From assembly GCA_958296015.1 (NCBI GenBank), contig CATQIH010000020.1, forward strand, positions 248,001 through 312,000: a stretch of DNA of 64,000 bases, in the 5' to 3' direction. The stretch is from Cyclobacteriaceae bacterium. GTDB lineage: Bacteria > Bacteroidota > Bacteroidia > Cytophagales > Cyclobacteriaceae. The notes below the pieces were generated by a model. The model did no database searches. It saw nothing but the letters and a program-made list of their open reading frames with translations, and was not told the DNA's origin. Numbering within the stretch: position 1 is the stretch's first letter; each line of letters begins with the position of its first letter. A program made the position numbers and the translations under genes. Of the stretch, positions 43,503-53,678 are shown in pieces.

Positions 43503-46500
43503 ATGTCTATCACCGAAATTTCTATTAAACGCCCTGCGCTGGTTATTGTGGTTTTCACAGTACTGGGTATTTTGGGCGTGCTGAGCTATCAGCAACTGAA
43601 TTATAACCTGCTTCCTGAATTTGATGCACCCGTTATGACAGTCATTACGACTTATCCGGGAGCGGCTGCCAGCGAAGTAGAGACCTCTGTCACCAAAGAT
43701 GTGGAAGACGCGCTGTCTTCGTTGGAAGGACTGGATGATATTGTTTCCTATTCTCAGGAAGGTGTTTCTATCGTTACCGTTAAGCTTCAGCAAGATGCTG
43801 ATATTGATGTGGGGGTGCAGGATGCGCAGCGCAAACTCAACTCCATTATGGCCAATATGCCTGATGATGTGGAAGAACCTACCATCAATAAGTTCTCCAC
43901 TTCCGATCTTCCTATCTTGCAACTGGGTGCTACCTCCAACATGCGTCCTACGGACTTTTACAAAATCATGGAAGAACGTATCCAGCCGCGCCTGAGCAAG
44001 ATTGAAGGTGTAGGGCAGATCCGACTCGTTGGCGGTGATGAGCGCGAAATAGAGATCAACGTAAATCCCGAACGGCTCAAAGCCTACAAGCTGTCGCTCA
44101 ACCAGATAACGCAGGCCATCAACAATGCCAACCTGGATTTTCCTACCGGTAAGGTAGAATCCACCGACCAGCAATACAGCTTGCGGGTAGCTGCCAAGTT
44201 TACTTCACTTGACCAGATACGCAACCTGGACATTGCTTACATGCCCAACGGAAGCCGTATCAAGGTGAGCGATATAGCCGAAGTGGAAGATGGTATCGCC
44301 GATAAGACCACGCTTAACCGTATCGACGGACGGTCTTCTATCGGTGTGATCATTCAAAAACAAACCGATGCCAATGCGGTGGATGTCAGCGAAAAGGTAC
44401 GCACAGAGATGGCGCAGATAGAAAAAGACTATGCCAGCGACGGGCTCCATTTCTCTATTGCCAACGACAGTTCTACTTACACGCTGGCCTCTGCCGATGC
44501 GGTGATGTTTGACTTGGTACTGGCCGTGATCATTGTGGCCTTTGTGATGCTTTTTTTCCTGCACAGTCTGCGCAGCTCCATGATCGTGATGGTAGCACTG
44601 CCCACATCTATGGTGTCTACCTTCATTCTGATGTACCTGTTTGACTTCTCGCTCAACCTGATGACCCTGATGGCACTTTCGCTGGTGGTGGGTATCCTGG
44701 TAGACGATTCTATTGTGGTGCTGGAGAATATCTATCGCCACTTGGAAATGGGCAAAGACAAACGCACTGCGGCCCTCGACGGGCGAAATGAGATCGGATT
44801 CACTGCGCTGGCCATTACACTGGTGGATATTGTAGTGTTCCTGCCAATGTCTATGGTTTCCGGTATTGTAGGCAACATCGTTCGCGAATTTTCTCTGGTG
44901 GTAGTTTTCTCTACGCTGATGAGTTTGCTGGTATCTTTTACCATCACACCCATGCTGGCCTCACGCTTTGGCAAGCTGGATCATTTTACCAAAAACACGC
45001 TGTGGGGCCGCATCTCCCTGGGGTTTGAAAGCATCTTTACCAGCTTACAAAATACGTATATAAGCATACTAGACTGGGCACTGGGCCATCGTAAGACGGT
45101 GTATCTCTTCACAATCGCTTTGTTTGTGGGGGCTGTCTCGCTTGTGCCTACAGGCTTTATTGGTGCCACCTTTATTCCGCAAAGCGACCGGGGCGAGCTG
45201 ATCATCTCCCTGGAACTGGACCCACAAGTGTCATTGTATCAGAATAACCAACTGACCAAAAGGGCCGAACAGATCATCATGGCCAGACCAGAGGTAGATC
45301 GTATCTTCACCAATGTAGGCTATGGAAGCGGACGAATGTCCGGTTCTTCTTCTAATTATCTTTCTGAAATCACTGTCAAGTTGGTAGATAAAAAACAGAG
45401 AAATGTCAGTTCAGAAGCTTTTGGAGATGAGGTAAAACAGGAGATTCAGCAGGATATTCCGGGTATAAAAGCCAAAGCAGCCCCTACCTCTATCATGGGT
45501 GGTGCCAACGATGCCCCCGTGCAGGTAGCTGTGCAGGGTACTGATATGGAAGATGTGCAAAAAGCGGCTAATATTGTGCTGGGTGTAGTGAAAAAAATAC
45601 CAGGCACTGCCGACGTGGAGTTTTCGGTAGAAGATCCTAAACCAGAGCTACAGGTGCAGATCGACCGCGACCGTATGGCGGCCCTGGGCTTGTCTGTGGC
45701 CGAAGTGGGCACTACATTGCGTACGGCCTTTAATGGCAACGACGATTCAGAATACCGCGATGGGGCATATGAATATAATATCAACGTGTCGCTGGACCGC
45801 TTCAACCGAACTAATACAGACGATGTGAGCAACCTGACGTTTGTCAACAGCAAAGGCCAGCTCATTGCGCTGAAACAATTTGCCGCTGTGCGCCAGGAAC
45901 TGGGTGCCAGTAAGCTTGAACGCCGCGACCGCCAGTCTTCCATCACTGTCAACGCACAGGTAGTGGGCCGTCCGGTAGGTACTGTAGGAACTGATATTCA
46001 GACTGCCATGCAAAGCAAACAATTACCTGAAGGTGTGAGCTTAGCTTATTTGGGTCAACTGGAGCAGCAGTCTGATGCTTTTGGTAGCCTTGGTACTGCC
46101 CTGCTGATTGGTATCATCTTCATCTATCTGGTGATGGTAGCCCTGTACGACAACTTTATCGACCCGTTCATCGTGCTGTTTTCACTGCCCGTAGCCCTCA
46201 TTGGTGCCCTGCTAGCCCTGGCCCTGACGATGGAAACACTTAATATTTTCTCTATCATTGGTATGATCATGCTGATGGGACTGGTGGCTAAAAACGCAAT
46301 TCTGCTGGTAGACTTCACCAACCATCAACGAGCCGAAGGCAAACCTATGCGGGAAGCACTGATTGAAGCAGGCCGGGAGCGTCTGCGTCCGATTCTGATG
46401 ACTACATTGGCAATGGTCTTTGGTATGCTGCCGATTGCACTGGCTTCTGGTGCTAGTGCTGAAACCAAGAACGGTCTGGCATGGGTAATCATCGGTGGGC

Positions 46501-46622
46501 TGACCAGTTCGTTGCTGCTGACACTGCTGCTGGTACCTGCGGTGTATATGACCATAGAAGGAGGTATCTCCAAGCTCAAAGGACGCTTCAGCAAACATAA
46601 GGTATCGCAAAAAGCAGCCTGA
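43503..46622 (+). CDS. RND multidrug efflux transporter (AcrB/HAE1 type)
   Basis: 1039 residues with the full 12-helix, two large periplasmic loop layout. The N-terminus is ITEISIKRPALVIVVFTVLGILGVLSY, the proton-relay acidic pair lies in LSLVVGILVDDSIVVLENIYRH, and ETSVTKDVEDALSSLEGLDD is a typical porter-domain signature. Second-half helices contain FSIIGMIMLMGLVAKNAILLVDF. It expels hydrophobic or amphiphilic compounds with proton uptake. It is third in the TetR-controlled operon. Confidence 0.94.
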   Translation: MSITEISIKRPALVIVVFTVLGILGVLSYQQLNYNLLPEFDAPVMTVITTYPGAAASEVETSVTKDVEDALSSLEGLDDIVSYSQEGVSIVTVKLQQDADIDVGVQDAQRKLNSIMANMPDDVEEPTINKFSTSDLPILQLGATSNMRPTDFYKIMEERIQPRLSKIEGVGQIRLVGGDEREIEINVNPERLKAYKLSLNQITQAINNANLDFPTGKVESTDQQYSLRVAAKFTSLDQIRNLDIAYMPNGSRIKVSDIAEVEDGIADKTTLNRIDGRSSIGVIIQKQTDANAVDVSEKVRTEMAQIEKDYASDGLHFSIANDSSTYTLASADAVMFDLVLAVIIVAFVMLFFLHSLRSSMIVMVALPTSMVSTFILMYLFDFSLNLMTLMALSLVVGILVDDSIVVLENIYRHLEMGKDKRTAALDGRNEIGFTALAITLVDIVVFLPMSMVSGIVGNIVREFSLVVVFSTLMSLLVSFTITPMLASRFGKLDHFTKNTLWGRISLGFESIFTSLQNTYISILDWALGHRKTVYLFTIALFVGAVSLVPTGFIGATFIPQSDRGELIISLELDPQVSLYQNNQLTKRAEQIIMARPEVDRIFTNVGYGSGRMSGSSSNYLSEITVKLVDKKQRNVSSEAFGDEVKQEIQQDIPGIKAKAAPTSIMGGANDAPVQVAVQGTDMEDVQKAANIVLGVVKKIPGTADVEFSVEDPKPELQVQIDRDRMAALGLSVAEVGTTLRTAFNGNDDSEYRDGAYEYNINVSLDRFNRTNTDDVSNLTFVNSKGQLIALKQFAAVRQELGASKLERRDRQSSITVNAQVVGRPVGTVGTDIQTAMQSKQLPEGVSLAYLGQLEQQSDAFGSLGTALLIGIIFIYLVMVALYDNFIDPFIVLFSLPVALIGALLALALTMETLNIFSIIGMIMLMGLVAKNAILLVDFTNHQRAEGKPMREALIEAGRERLRPILMTTLAMVFGMLPIALASGASAETKNGLAWVIIGGLTSSLLLTLLLVPAVYMTIEGGISKLKGRFSKHKVSQKAA

Positions 46623-46643
46623 TGTCTTGAATAATAAATGTAT

Positions 46644-46771
46644 CAAATCTCAAACGGTTCGCCTAGTCGGTCCCGATGGGGCACCACACGCCGTTGCGAT
46701 AAATGTCGACGATCAAAACAATCTTATTGATGAGGATTGATTAGTAGTATTCGGACATTATTTGAGATTTG
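46644..46771. repeat. 128-bp segment bounded by 11-bp inverted repeats
   Basis: CAAATCTCAAA at 46644-46654 and TTTGAGATTTG at 46761-46771 are exact inverted repeats. A possible 37-codon frame from TTG at 46627 to 46740 (ending NVDDQNNLIDED) lies across it but has no support as a gene. Could be a decayed small insertion element. The remaining part of the 308-base gene-free stretch 46623-46930 holds only the terminator at 46806. Confidence 0.5.
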
Positions 46772-46805
46772 TTATTTAAGGTTTGCTTTTTTGCATATTA
46801 CAAGG

Positions 46806-46837
46806 TCTGTCGGTTATTAAAATCCGACAGATTTTTT
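46806..46837 (+). terminator. Rho-independent terminator of the efflux operon
   Basis: TCTGTCGG, 10-base loop, CCGACAGA, then TTTTTT: a classic stem and T run about 185 bases past the RND gene stop. Confidence 0.8.
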
Positions 46838-46930
46838 ATTTTAAAACAATATCCTCTCAAATAGCAGTTATCATAAAGAATTCATTACCGGCCCTCACCA
46901 AAAGGGCCATGATCTTACAGTACCAACACC

Positions 46931-48217
46931 ATGCATAACCGAGCTTTGTGGTTTCTTTTAGTCTCTTTGCTGATCAACATCCCACTTGAATTTTATACCT
47001 ATCAGGCCATCAAGGTGCTGACGCGTACTGTACGCCCCCCGCTGCGCAAAGCCATACGCCTGGGCTATGGTATCTTCATGCTTTTCGTGTTTATCTGCCT
47101 TGTCATCGCTTTCCTGATCATGCGGGCAGATCCACTGGCCGTTTCTGATTTCTTTGTCAAATGGTCGATGAGCGGCTACATGACCCTGATAGCGACTAAA
47201 ATTGTCATTGTGTTGGCATTGTTTGGAGAAGATATTTATAGATGGCTGGTTGTTGCCTTTCATGCTTTTACCAACAAAAAGTCTACAGCACCTGCTGACA
47301 GAAAGCTTCATTTGCCGGAGCGCAGGAAGTGGATCAGCCAAGCGAGCGTTATTGTGGCAGGCATTCCTTTTGTTTCATTTATGTATGGTATTCTCAAAGG
47401 TAAATACGATTTTAAGGTGCATCATCAGGTGCTGTATTTTGATGATTTGCCCGAAGCTTTCGACGGCTTTACCATTGCTCAGATTTCCGACATACATTCC
47501 GGCAGTTTTGATGATGCAGAAGCTGTGCAGCGCGGTATCGACATAGTGAAAGCCCAGAACGCAGACCTGTTTGTCTTTACCGGCGACCTGGTGAACAACA
47601 TCGCACCGGAGATACTGCCTTATATGGATGCTTTCAAGCAGGTCAAAGCACCTTACGGCCAGTTTTCCATTTTGGGCAACCACGACTATGGCGATTACAC
47701 ATCCTGGGACAGTGAAGCAGCCAAGGAAGCCAATCTGCAAGACCTAATGCAGCACCATGCTACTATGGGTTATCAGTTGATGAATAATGTTAACACAGCT
47801 ATCAAGAAAGATGGCCAGAAGATTATGCTGCTCGGCGTAGAAAACTGGGGCGACAGTTTTATCCAGAAAGGTGACCTAAGCAAAGCCATACAGGGCGTAG
47901 ACGACGATGCTTTTAAGATACTCTTATCACATGACCCCTCTCACTGGGACTTGAAAGTGCGCTATTATCCTTCCAAAGTGCACCTTACCTTATCTGGACA
48001 CACACATGGTATGCAGTTTGGCGTAGAGATTCCGGGCGTAGTCAAATGGAGCCCTATCCAATACCGCTACCCACACTGGGCAGGGCTTGCCAGCTATCAG
48101 GGACGCCACCTGTATGTTAACCGGGGCTTCGGCTTCATCGGCTTTTCCGGCAGGGTAGGCATCTGGCCTGAAATTACGGTACTAGAGTTGAGGAAAGGAA
48201 AAGGGGCGAACAGTTAG
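46931..48217 (+). CDS. Membrane-anchored metallophosphoesterase
   Basis: 428 residues. About four N-terminal membrane segments occupy residues 1-160. The calcineurin-like catalytic domain follows with all metal-site blocks: ISDIHSGSFDD, FTGDLVNN, LGNHDYGDY, LLSHDPSHWD and LSGHTHGMQFG. The catalytic domain comes after the last helix (ASVIVAGIPFVSFMYGIL) and probably faces the periplasm. The family includes UDP-diacylglucosamine-type and YkuE-like phosphodiesterases; the substrate is unknown. Confidence 0.87.
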   Translation: MHNRALWFLLVSLLINIPLEFYTYQAIKVLTRTVRPPLRKAIRLGYGIFMLFVFICLVIAFLIMRADPLAVSDFFVKWSMSGYMTLIATKIVIVLALFGEDIYRWLVVAFHAFTNKKSTAPADRKLHLPERRKWISQASVIVAGIPFVSFMYGILKGKYDFKVHHQVLYFDDLPEAFDGFTIAQISDIHSGSFDDAEAVQRGIDIVKAQNADLFVFTGDLVNNIAPEILPYMDAFKQVKAPYGQFSILGNHDYGDYTSWDSEAAKEANLQDLMQHHATMGYQLMNNVNTAIKKDGQKIMLLGVENWGDSFIQKGDLSKAIQGVDDDAFKILLSHDPSHWDLKVRYYPSKVHLTLSGHTHGMQFGVEIPGVVKWSPIQYRYPHWAGLASYQGRHLYVNRGFGFIGFSGRVGIWPEITVLELRKGKGANS

Positions 48218-48386
48218 TTGTATTCCTGTCTTGTTTGATGCTTGTATAGGATACCCATAGAACGGTGCCGGTAGGGCTTGCTTGTGTGTTTGAGCTAGAA
48301 AATTATCATCAAATTGAAAGTATGTGTATATTGCTGTCATTGGTGATACATCAGCTTCCAAGAGCTGTCAGTTAAGTCTAACCTTC

Positions 48387-51044
48387 ATGAAAAGATCAGT
48401 AACTATCGTCCTGCCTGTATTGGCATTATGGGTATTTTCCTGCCATTCCCCCTCCCAACCCGGCATAGACTTGCCCTACCGAAGCATTGAGTTACCCGTA
48501 GAAGACCGCCTGAAAGACCTGATAGGGCGCATGACGCTGGACGAGAAAATCAGCCAGATGCAATATAATGCGCCCGCCATAGGAAGGCTGGATATTCCGG
48601 CTTACAACTGGTGGAACGAATGCCTGCACGGTGTAGGCAGGGCCGGTCTGGCTACTGTCTTTCCCCAGGCTATCGGCATGGCTGCCAGTTGGAACGACTC
48701 ATTGATCCACCAGGTAGCCACTGCCATTTCTGATGAAGCCAGAGCCAAGTACAATGCATTTGTAGCCAAAGGCAAGCGAGGTATTTATGAAGGACTCACC
48801 TTCTGGACGCCCAATATTAATATTTTCAGAGACCCCCGATGGGGCAGAGGGCAGGAAACGTACGGGGAAGATCCTTACCTGACTGGCCGTATGGCGGTTA
48901 GTTTCATCAAAGGCTTGCAGGGCAATAATAAGCATTACCTGAAACTGGTGGCTACTGCTAAACATTTTGCCGTACACAGCGGCCCGGAGTCTACCCGCCA
49001 TACCATCAATGTTCGCCCCAGCAAGCAGGACCTGTATGAGACTTACCTGCCAGCCTTCGAAGCTTCGGTGAAAAAGGCCAACGTGCAGTCTGTGATGTGT
49101 GCTTACAACAGATTTGAAGACCAGCCCTGCTGTGGTAGTAATATTTTGCTGCAAACCATCCTGCGCAACGACTGGCAGTTTAAAGGATACATAGTGTCTG
49201 ATTGCGGGGCGGTCAGCGATTTCTACAAGACGCATGAAGTCTCCAAAACACCAGAAGCAGCGGCCACATTGGCCCTAGAGAGTGGCACAGACCTGAACTG
49301 CGGCGATACATATTCCCATCTGAAAGAAGCAGTGGCTCAGGGGTTGATCACCGAAGATAAAATTGATCAGGCACTATACCGGCTTTTTAATGCCCGCTTC
49401 CGGCTGGGTATGTTTGATCCGGAAGACAGTGTACCGTGGAGTAACCTTTCTCCGGCTGTTGTCAGAAGCAATAAACACCAGCAGCAATCGCTGCAAATGG
49501 CGAGAGAATCCATCGTATTGCTCAAAAATGAACAGCACACACTTCCGTTGAGCAAAGATATCAGGTCTGTTGCCATCATCGGACCCAATGCCGATCATCA
49601 GCCCTCTATGCTGGGCAACTATCATGGCACTTCGCCCCACATGATTACGCCCCTGCAAGGCATCAGTGATAAGCTGGGAGACAAAGTGAAGGTCAACTAT
49701 GCACAAGGTTCGCTGTTTGCCGAAGGTATGCCCAGCCTGCATCCCATTCCTGGTAGCGTATTATCGTCGGATGGCGAAGAAGGGCTGAAAGGTGATTACT
49801 CTCGGGGCAATAATTTTGACGGAAAACCCGAGTTCACCCGCTATGACTCTGCCGTAGATTTTACCTGGATACAGGAGACACCGGTTACCAAACAAACAGC
49901 CGATAGCTTTGCCATTGAGTGGAAAGGAGTACTAACGCCACGCAAAACCGGCAAGCATCATATCGGCGTAGAGGCAGGCAATGCCGTCAAGGTCTACCTG
50001 AATGATTCGCTCTACCTCAACTTTGATAACGTACACCATCCGTTGCGCAAGTCTTTTGCCATTCAACTAGAGCAAGGCAAACCCTATCAATTGAAGATCA
50101 GGTATTATAATTACGGCCCTGACCCTCAGATGCACCTGCTATGGAGCGAACCTGATCAGGTGCCGGGCATTTTGCTTGAGCAGGCAGCAATAGATGCTGC
50201 CAGAAAATCTGATGTCGTCATCATGCTGATGGGGCTAACACCTTTGCTGGAAGGCGAAGAAATGCCCGTACACATCAAAGGTTTCTCCGGTGGTGACCGG
50301 ACGGATATCAAGCTACCAGATGTGCAGCAGCAACTCATACAAAAGATCAGTGCTCTGGGCAAGCCTATTGTGCTGGTGATGCTGGGCGGAAGTGCTATTG
50401 CCGTCAATTGGGCAGACCAGCACGTACCGGCGATCGTAGAGGCGTGGTATCCCGGAGAGTTTGGTGGTGCAGCCATTGCCGATGTGTTGTTTGGCGACTT
50501 TAATCCATCTGGTAAGCTGCCCCTGACATTCTATGCCTCGGTAGCTGACCTGCCCGGTTTTGAAGACTATAGTATGATGAACCGTACATACAAATACTTC
50601 AAAGGTAGCCCGTTGTATCCATTTGGATACGGGTTAAGCTATACACAATTTGCCTATCAGCAGTTGCAGATGCCCGATAGCCTTACCATTGGCGATACCC
50701 TGAAGGTAAGCATAGCAGTGAAAAACACAGGAAAACGTGCAGGTCAGGAAGTGGTCCAGTTGTATGTTACAGACAGGCAAGCCTCGGTTCGTACGCCATT
50801 GCATACATTACAGGGCTTTCAAAAAGTATTGCTTCAGCCAGGGGAGAGCAAAAAGCTGGTTTTTTTATTATCTCCCAAGCAATTGGGACTGGTAACAGAA
50901 GGTGGCAACGCTCTGCTGGAAGCCGGGAAGATCAAGATCAGCATAGGAAGTGGGCAGCCTAACCTACCGAAGAAGTTCACGCCATATCCCTCATCGATAA
51001 AATTTGGAACTGTTGTACTCATCGGAGAGAGCCTTCTCTTGTAA
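48387..51044 (+). CDS. Glycoside hydrolase family 3 with PA14 insert (beta-glucosidase/xylosidase)
   Basis: 885 residues from the ATG at 48387, which begins a lipoprotein signal (LPVLALWVFSC). N-terminal barrel: WWNECLHGVGRAG, RDPRWGRGQETYGEDPYLT, ATAKHFAVHSGPE and the nucleophile block GYIVSDCGAVSDFY, a form usual in xylosidase-like GH3 enzymes. A PA14 domain (about residues 470-605, DFTWIQETPV ... YYNYGPDPQMHLLW) is inserted in the second domain, and a fibronectin III-like domain ends the protein. The lipobox anchors it to a membrane. It probably trims plant-derived oligosaccharides. Confidence 0.9.
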   Translation: MKRSVTIVLPVLALWVFSCHSPSQPGIDLPYRSIELPVEDRLKDLIGRMTLDEKISQMQYNAPAIGRLDIPAYNWWNECLHGVGRAGLATVFPQAIGMAASWNDSLIHQVATAISDEARAKYNAFVAKGKRGIYEGLTFWTPNINIFRDPRWGRGQETYGEDPYLTGRMAVSFIKGLQGNNKHYLKLVATAKHFAVHSGPESTRHTINVRPSKQDLYETYLPAFEASVKKANVQSVMCAYNRFEDQPCCGSNILLQTILRNDWQFKGYIVSDCGAVSDFYKTHEVSKTPEAAATLALESGTDLNCGDTYSHLKEAVAQGLITEDKIDQALYRLFNARFRLGMFDPEDSVPWSNLSPAVVRSNKHQQQSLQMARESIVLLKNEQHTLPLSKDIRSVAIIGPNADHQPSMLGNYHGTSPHMITPLQGISDKLGDKVKVNYAQGSLFAEGMPSLHPIPGSVLSSDGEEGLKGDYSRGNNFDGKPEFTRYDSAVDFTWIQETPVTKQTADSFAIEWKGVLTPRKTGKHHIGVEAGNAVKVYLNDSLYLNFDNVHHPLRKSFAIQLEQGKPYQLKIRYYNYGPDPQMHLLWSEPDQVPGILLEQAAIDAARKSDVVIMLMGLTPLLEGEEMPVHIKGFSGGDRTDIKLPDVQQQLIQKISALGKPIVLVMLGGSAIAVNWADQHVPAIVEAWYPGEFGGAAIADVLFGDFNPSGKLPLTFYASVADLPGFEDYSMMNRTYKYFKGSPLYPFGYGLSYTQFAYQQLQMPDSLTIGDTLKVSIAVKNTGKRAGQEVVQLYVTDRQASVRTPLHTLQGFQKVLLQPGESKKLVFLLSPKQLGLVTEGGNALLEAGKIKISIGSGQPNLPKKFTPYPSSIKFGTVVLIGESLLL

Positions 51045-51240
51045 CATTCTGGTAGATACTTTGCTTATTTGAATAATTTGAAATTTTTTCGCAAACAGCG
51101 TAAAAAAAATAGCATTTGATAAAAATAAGATATATATTGCTGCTACTTGAGCGTTAAATTTAATAATTTTTTAATAAGATTGTTATTCTTTTTTCACTCT
51201 GTACAACAACACATTCTTTATAGTTAATGATAGTTTTAAC

Positions 51241-51278
51241 AAAAATGCTCCTGCTAATTTGGCAGGAGCATTTTTTTT
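51241..51278. terminator. Strong bidirectional terminator
   Basis: AATGCTCCTGC, 7-base loop, GCAGGAGCATT then a T run; an A run lies on the other side. It follows the GH3 gene after about 200 AT-rich bases. The gene-free stretch 51045-51358 otherwise holds only the next terminator. Confidence 0.88.
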
Positions 51279-51301
51279 GCTATTGTGGCAAACAATAAAG
51301 C

Positions 51302-51333
51302 GCAAAAAAAAACATGCTGTTTAGCATGTTTTT
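51302..51333 (-). terminator. Terminator of the cold-shock gene
   Basis: AACATGCT-GTTT-AGCATGTT with a nine-A run on the lower-coordinate side, i.e. a T run after the stem on the minus strand, 26 bases past the cold-shock gene stop. Confidence 0.85.
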
Positions 51334-51358
51334 ACAAAAAGCGGGTACGATCTATTAC

Positions 51359-51550
51359 TTATACAACTTTTACGTTAACTGCATTCAGACCTTTTCTGCC
51401 TTTTTCTACTTCGTACTCTACTTCATCGTTTTCACGGACTTCATCTACAAGTCCGGACTGATGAACAAATACATCTTCACCACCCGAGGCTGGTTTAATA
51501 AACCCAAACCCTTTTGAGTAGTTGAAAAATTTTACGGTACCTTTTTCCAT
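51359..51550 (-). CDS. Cold-shock domain protein (CspA family)
   Basis: 63 residues, a single cold-shock domain. RNA-binding motifs are KGFGFI (RNP1) and DVFVH (RNP2); the start is EKGTVKFFNYS. It binds single-stranded RNA as an RNA chaperone. The upstream region 51551-51700 is AT-rich and could be a regulatory leader as in other csp genes, but I cannot define its promoter. Confidence 0.94.
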   Translation of the reverse strand: MEKGTVKFFNYSKGFGFIKPASGGEDVFVHQSGLVDEVRENDEVEYEVEKGRKGLNAVNVKVV

Positions 51551-51989
51551 TGAGAATAAAATATTAAATGTAACGAATGGCTAACACAGGCAGATAGATA
51601 AATGTTTACATCACTATGAAAATAATTAGCTTGTAAGCATCCTATTTCCTTTGCTTCACCAAATTATGGACAATAACCGGTTTTATTTTTAGAAACGCAA
51701 ATATTTACGCTGTATCTTACGAAACAATCGGATTTGCAACATGGTATTTTGATGAAGCATATCCTGTTGTGCACGTTAAAATCCCTTCTCTGTAAGATAA
51801 TACGCTATTTGATGGTCCGATTTTATTATAAAAAGTACTTTTTAATATTTTTTATGTATTCATGCGTTGTTGTTATTAATTCAAACATTTATTGAATAAT
51901 AGCTGTTAGATTAACATAAACTGCAATTTGTACGATATTAAGTAAAGTAACTGATAAGTACCGTTTTTCACTTTTTTAGCTATTGTCCT
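51551..51989. other. Intergenic region, 439 bases, between divergent csp and receiver genes
   Basis: AT-rich, no gene seen. It must contain both promoters and possibly a long csp leader RNA. No repeat or clear -33/-7 pair stands out. Confidence 0.5.
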
Positions 51990-52400
51990 ATGTCTAAATT
52001 TTTTCAATCTGTACTATTGGTCGATGATGATGATATCACTAATTTTCTTCATAAAACTTTATTGGAGGATATGGATATCACCACCCATATTAAAGTTGCC
52101 TGCACTGGAAAAGATGCCTTGGAAATGATACAGGAACAATGGCAATTTACCGGCCCTTATATACAGCGCGACAATCGAAAACTAATTTTGCTCGATATCA
52201 ACATGCCAGGAATGGATGGGTTTGAGTTTTTGGAAATCTCCAGCGAACTTAATCTTCCTAATACATATGTGGCTGTTCTTTCTTCGTCTTCTCTGGAAGC
52301 CGACCGTACCAAAGCTTCGCAATATCATGTAATCGATTATATTGAAAAACCGCTGACAAGAACAAAACTGGAAGAGCTATTTGTGAAAATTCACGAATAA
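51990..52400 (+). CDS. Single-domain response regulator (CheY-like receiver)
   Basis: 136 residues, receiver domain only. Acidic pocket VLLVDDDDIT, phospho-acceptor aspartate in LILLDINMPGMDGFEF, conserved Ser in VLSSSS and lysine in YIEKPL. There is no output domain, so it passes phosphate on or acts by protein contact. No histidine kinase gene is adjacent. This subtype, with a longer insert before the phospho-acceptor strand, is common in Bacteroidota. Confidence 0.92.
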   Translation: MSKFFQSVLLVDDDDITNFLHKTLLEDMDITTHIKVACTGKDALEMIQEQWQFTGPYIQRDNRKLILLDINMPGMDGFEFLEISSELNLPNTYVAVLSSSSLEADRTKASQYHVIDYIEKPLTRTKLEELFVKIHE

Positions 52401-52418
52401 CACGGGCAGTAAGTAGGT

Positions 52419-52943
52419 TTAATACACCTTTTTACCCCGCTGTAGCCACACGCCCCATAGTTTGTTGTAGGCATGTATTTGGTTGGTTTCCCCTTGCAGG
52501 TCGAACACCGGATGTCCCTGATTGATCCACTCAAATACGCCGCCATATAAATTGTACACCTGCTGGTATCCTGCCGCTATAAGTTTTTCTGCTATTTTTT
52601 CGCTACGATAGCCCACCGAACAGTAGACCAATATAGGTTGCGTTTTGTCATACGATATGCTGTCTAAAGAAAACTGCTCATAACCTATCCACTTTGCGTC
52701 CTGGATATGGCTCACGTTGTATTCTTCCTCTGTTCTGGTATCAAGCACCACATAGGTACTTTGCAGCGAAAGTGAATCTATTTGGCTAACAGACTTTTCG
52801 GGTACTGAATGAGAAAGCAGCGTTTTGAGCATAATACTGTAAGCAATACCAGATACATCCTGTGCTGTGGCGTAGAAGCTCATGGAAAAAAGAAGACTGG
52901 TAAGCATAAAGAAAATAAGCTTTATCATAGGTTTATTCTTCAT
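52419..52943 (-). CDS. Exported rhodanese-domain protein
   Basis: 174 residues with a signal peptide (LIFFMLTSLLFSMSFYATAQ). The rhodanese fold shows YVVLDTRTEEEYNVSHIQDA and the active-site loop VYCSVGYRSEKIA with the catalytic cysteine, then YGGVFEWINQGHPV. It probably transfers sulfane sulfur or has a redox role in the periplasm. It converges with the receiver gene. Confidence 0.9.
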   Translation of the reverse strand: MKNKPMIKLIFFMLTSLLFSMSFYATAQDVSGIAYSIMLKTLLSHSVPEKSVSQIDSLSLQSTYVVLDTRTEEEYNVSHIQDAKWIGYEQFSLDSISYDKTQPILVYCSVGYRSEKIAEKLIAAGYQQVYNLYGGVFEWINQGHPVFDLQGETNQIHAYNKLWGVWLQRGKKVY

Positions 52944-53031
52944 AAAATTATTTCAGAACATATACACAATACTATACGTAAAAAGGCTTTCTGAGAAGAT
53001 GTATATCATTGATAGTAAATAAAAAACAGAT

Positions 53032-53673
53032 ATGACAACAAATCCGGTAATGATTTTTGGCGCAGGCGGTCTTGGAAAAGCTGCTTTGGAAATATTTCAG
53101 TCCAACGATGTGCTGCTTTATGGGTTTCTGGACGATAAAGAAGAACTGCACAATACAGAAATCAACCATATCACCATACTAGGCCGTACAGATGACCACG
53201 GCCTGACCAAGTTTGTTGGCAACAAATGTGATGCCTTTGTGGCCATCAGCGACCGAAAAGTAAGGAAGAGCCTGTTCAAAATGCTCAACGAGCGAAGGAA
53301 AGCGATGCCTGTCAATGCCATACACCAGCGAGCCTGTATATCGGGCAACGCACATATTTCCTATGGGATGTTTGTGGACGCCGGTGCGGTGATCGGGAGT
53401 TTTGCCAAAGTAGATAAAGGCTGCATATTGCACACCAATGCTGTGGTGGATTATGAGGCAGTACTAGGTGAATTTGTGCAGGTAGGAGCTGGGGCTGTGG
53501 TACACGCCGGCGCACAGATTGAAAACGACGTATTTATTGGTGCCGGTGCCGTTATTGCGGGTCCGGTGCAAATCGGGAAAGGCGCAAGAATTGGTGCCGG
53601 TGCGGTAGTCATCGGCAATGTGGAAGCCGGGCAAACCGTATTTGGCAACCCGGCACAGCCTGTCAAAAGTTGA
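53032..53673 (+). CDS. NeuD-family sugar O-acyltransferase (hexapeptide repeat)
   Basis: 213 residues. The N-terminal Rossmann-like part is VMIFGAGGLGKAALEIF; the C-terminal left-handed beta-helix has many hexapeptide repeats (VGAGAVVHAGAQIENDVFIG, AGAVIAGPVQIGKGARIGAG) and ends FGNPAQPVKS. Such enzymes acetylate sialic acids or amino sugars of surface polysaccharides. No polysaccharide gene is nearby, so the acceptor is open. Confidence 0.88.
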   Translation: MTTNPVMIFGAGGLGKAALEIFQSNDVLLYGFLDDKEELHNTEINHITILGRTDDHGLTKFVGNKCDAFVAISDRKVRKSLFKMLNERRKAMPVNAIHQRACISGNAHISYGMFVDAGAVIGSFAKVDKGCILHTNAVVDYEAVLGEFVQVGAGAVVHAGAQIENDVFIGAGAVIAGPVQIGKGARIGAGAVVIGNVEAGQTVFGNPAQPVKS

Positions 53674-53678
53674 AAAGA

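Noticed and set aside
46627-46740. 37-codon frame after the RND gene
   Set aside because: Starts with TTG, overlaps an inverted-repeat-bounded segment, and no family is recognised; not supported as a gene.
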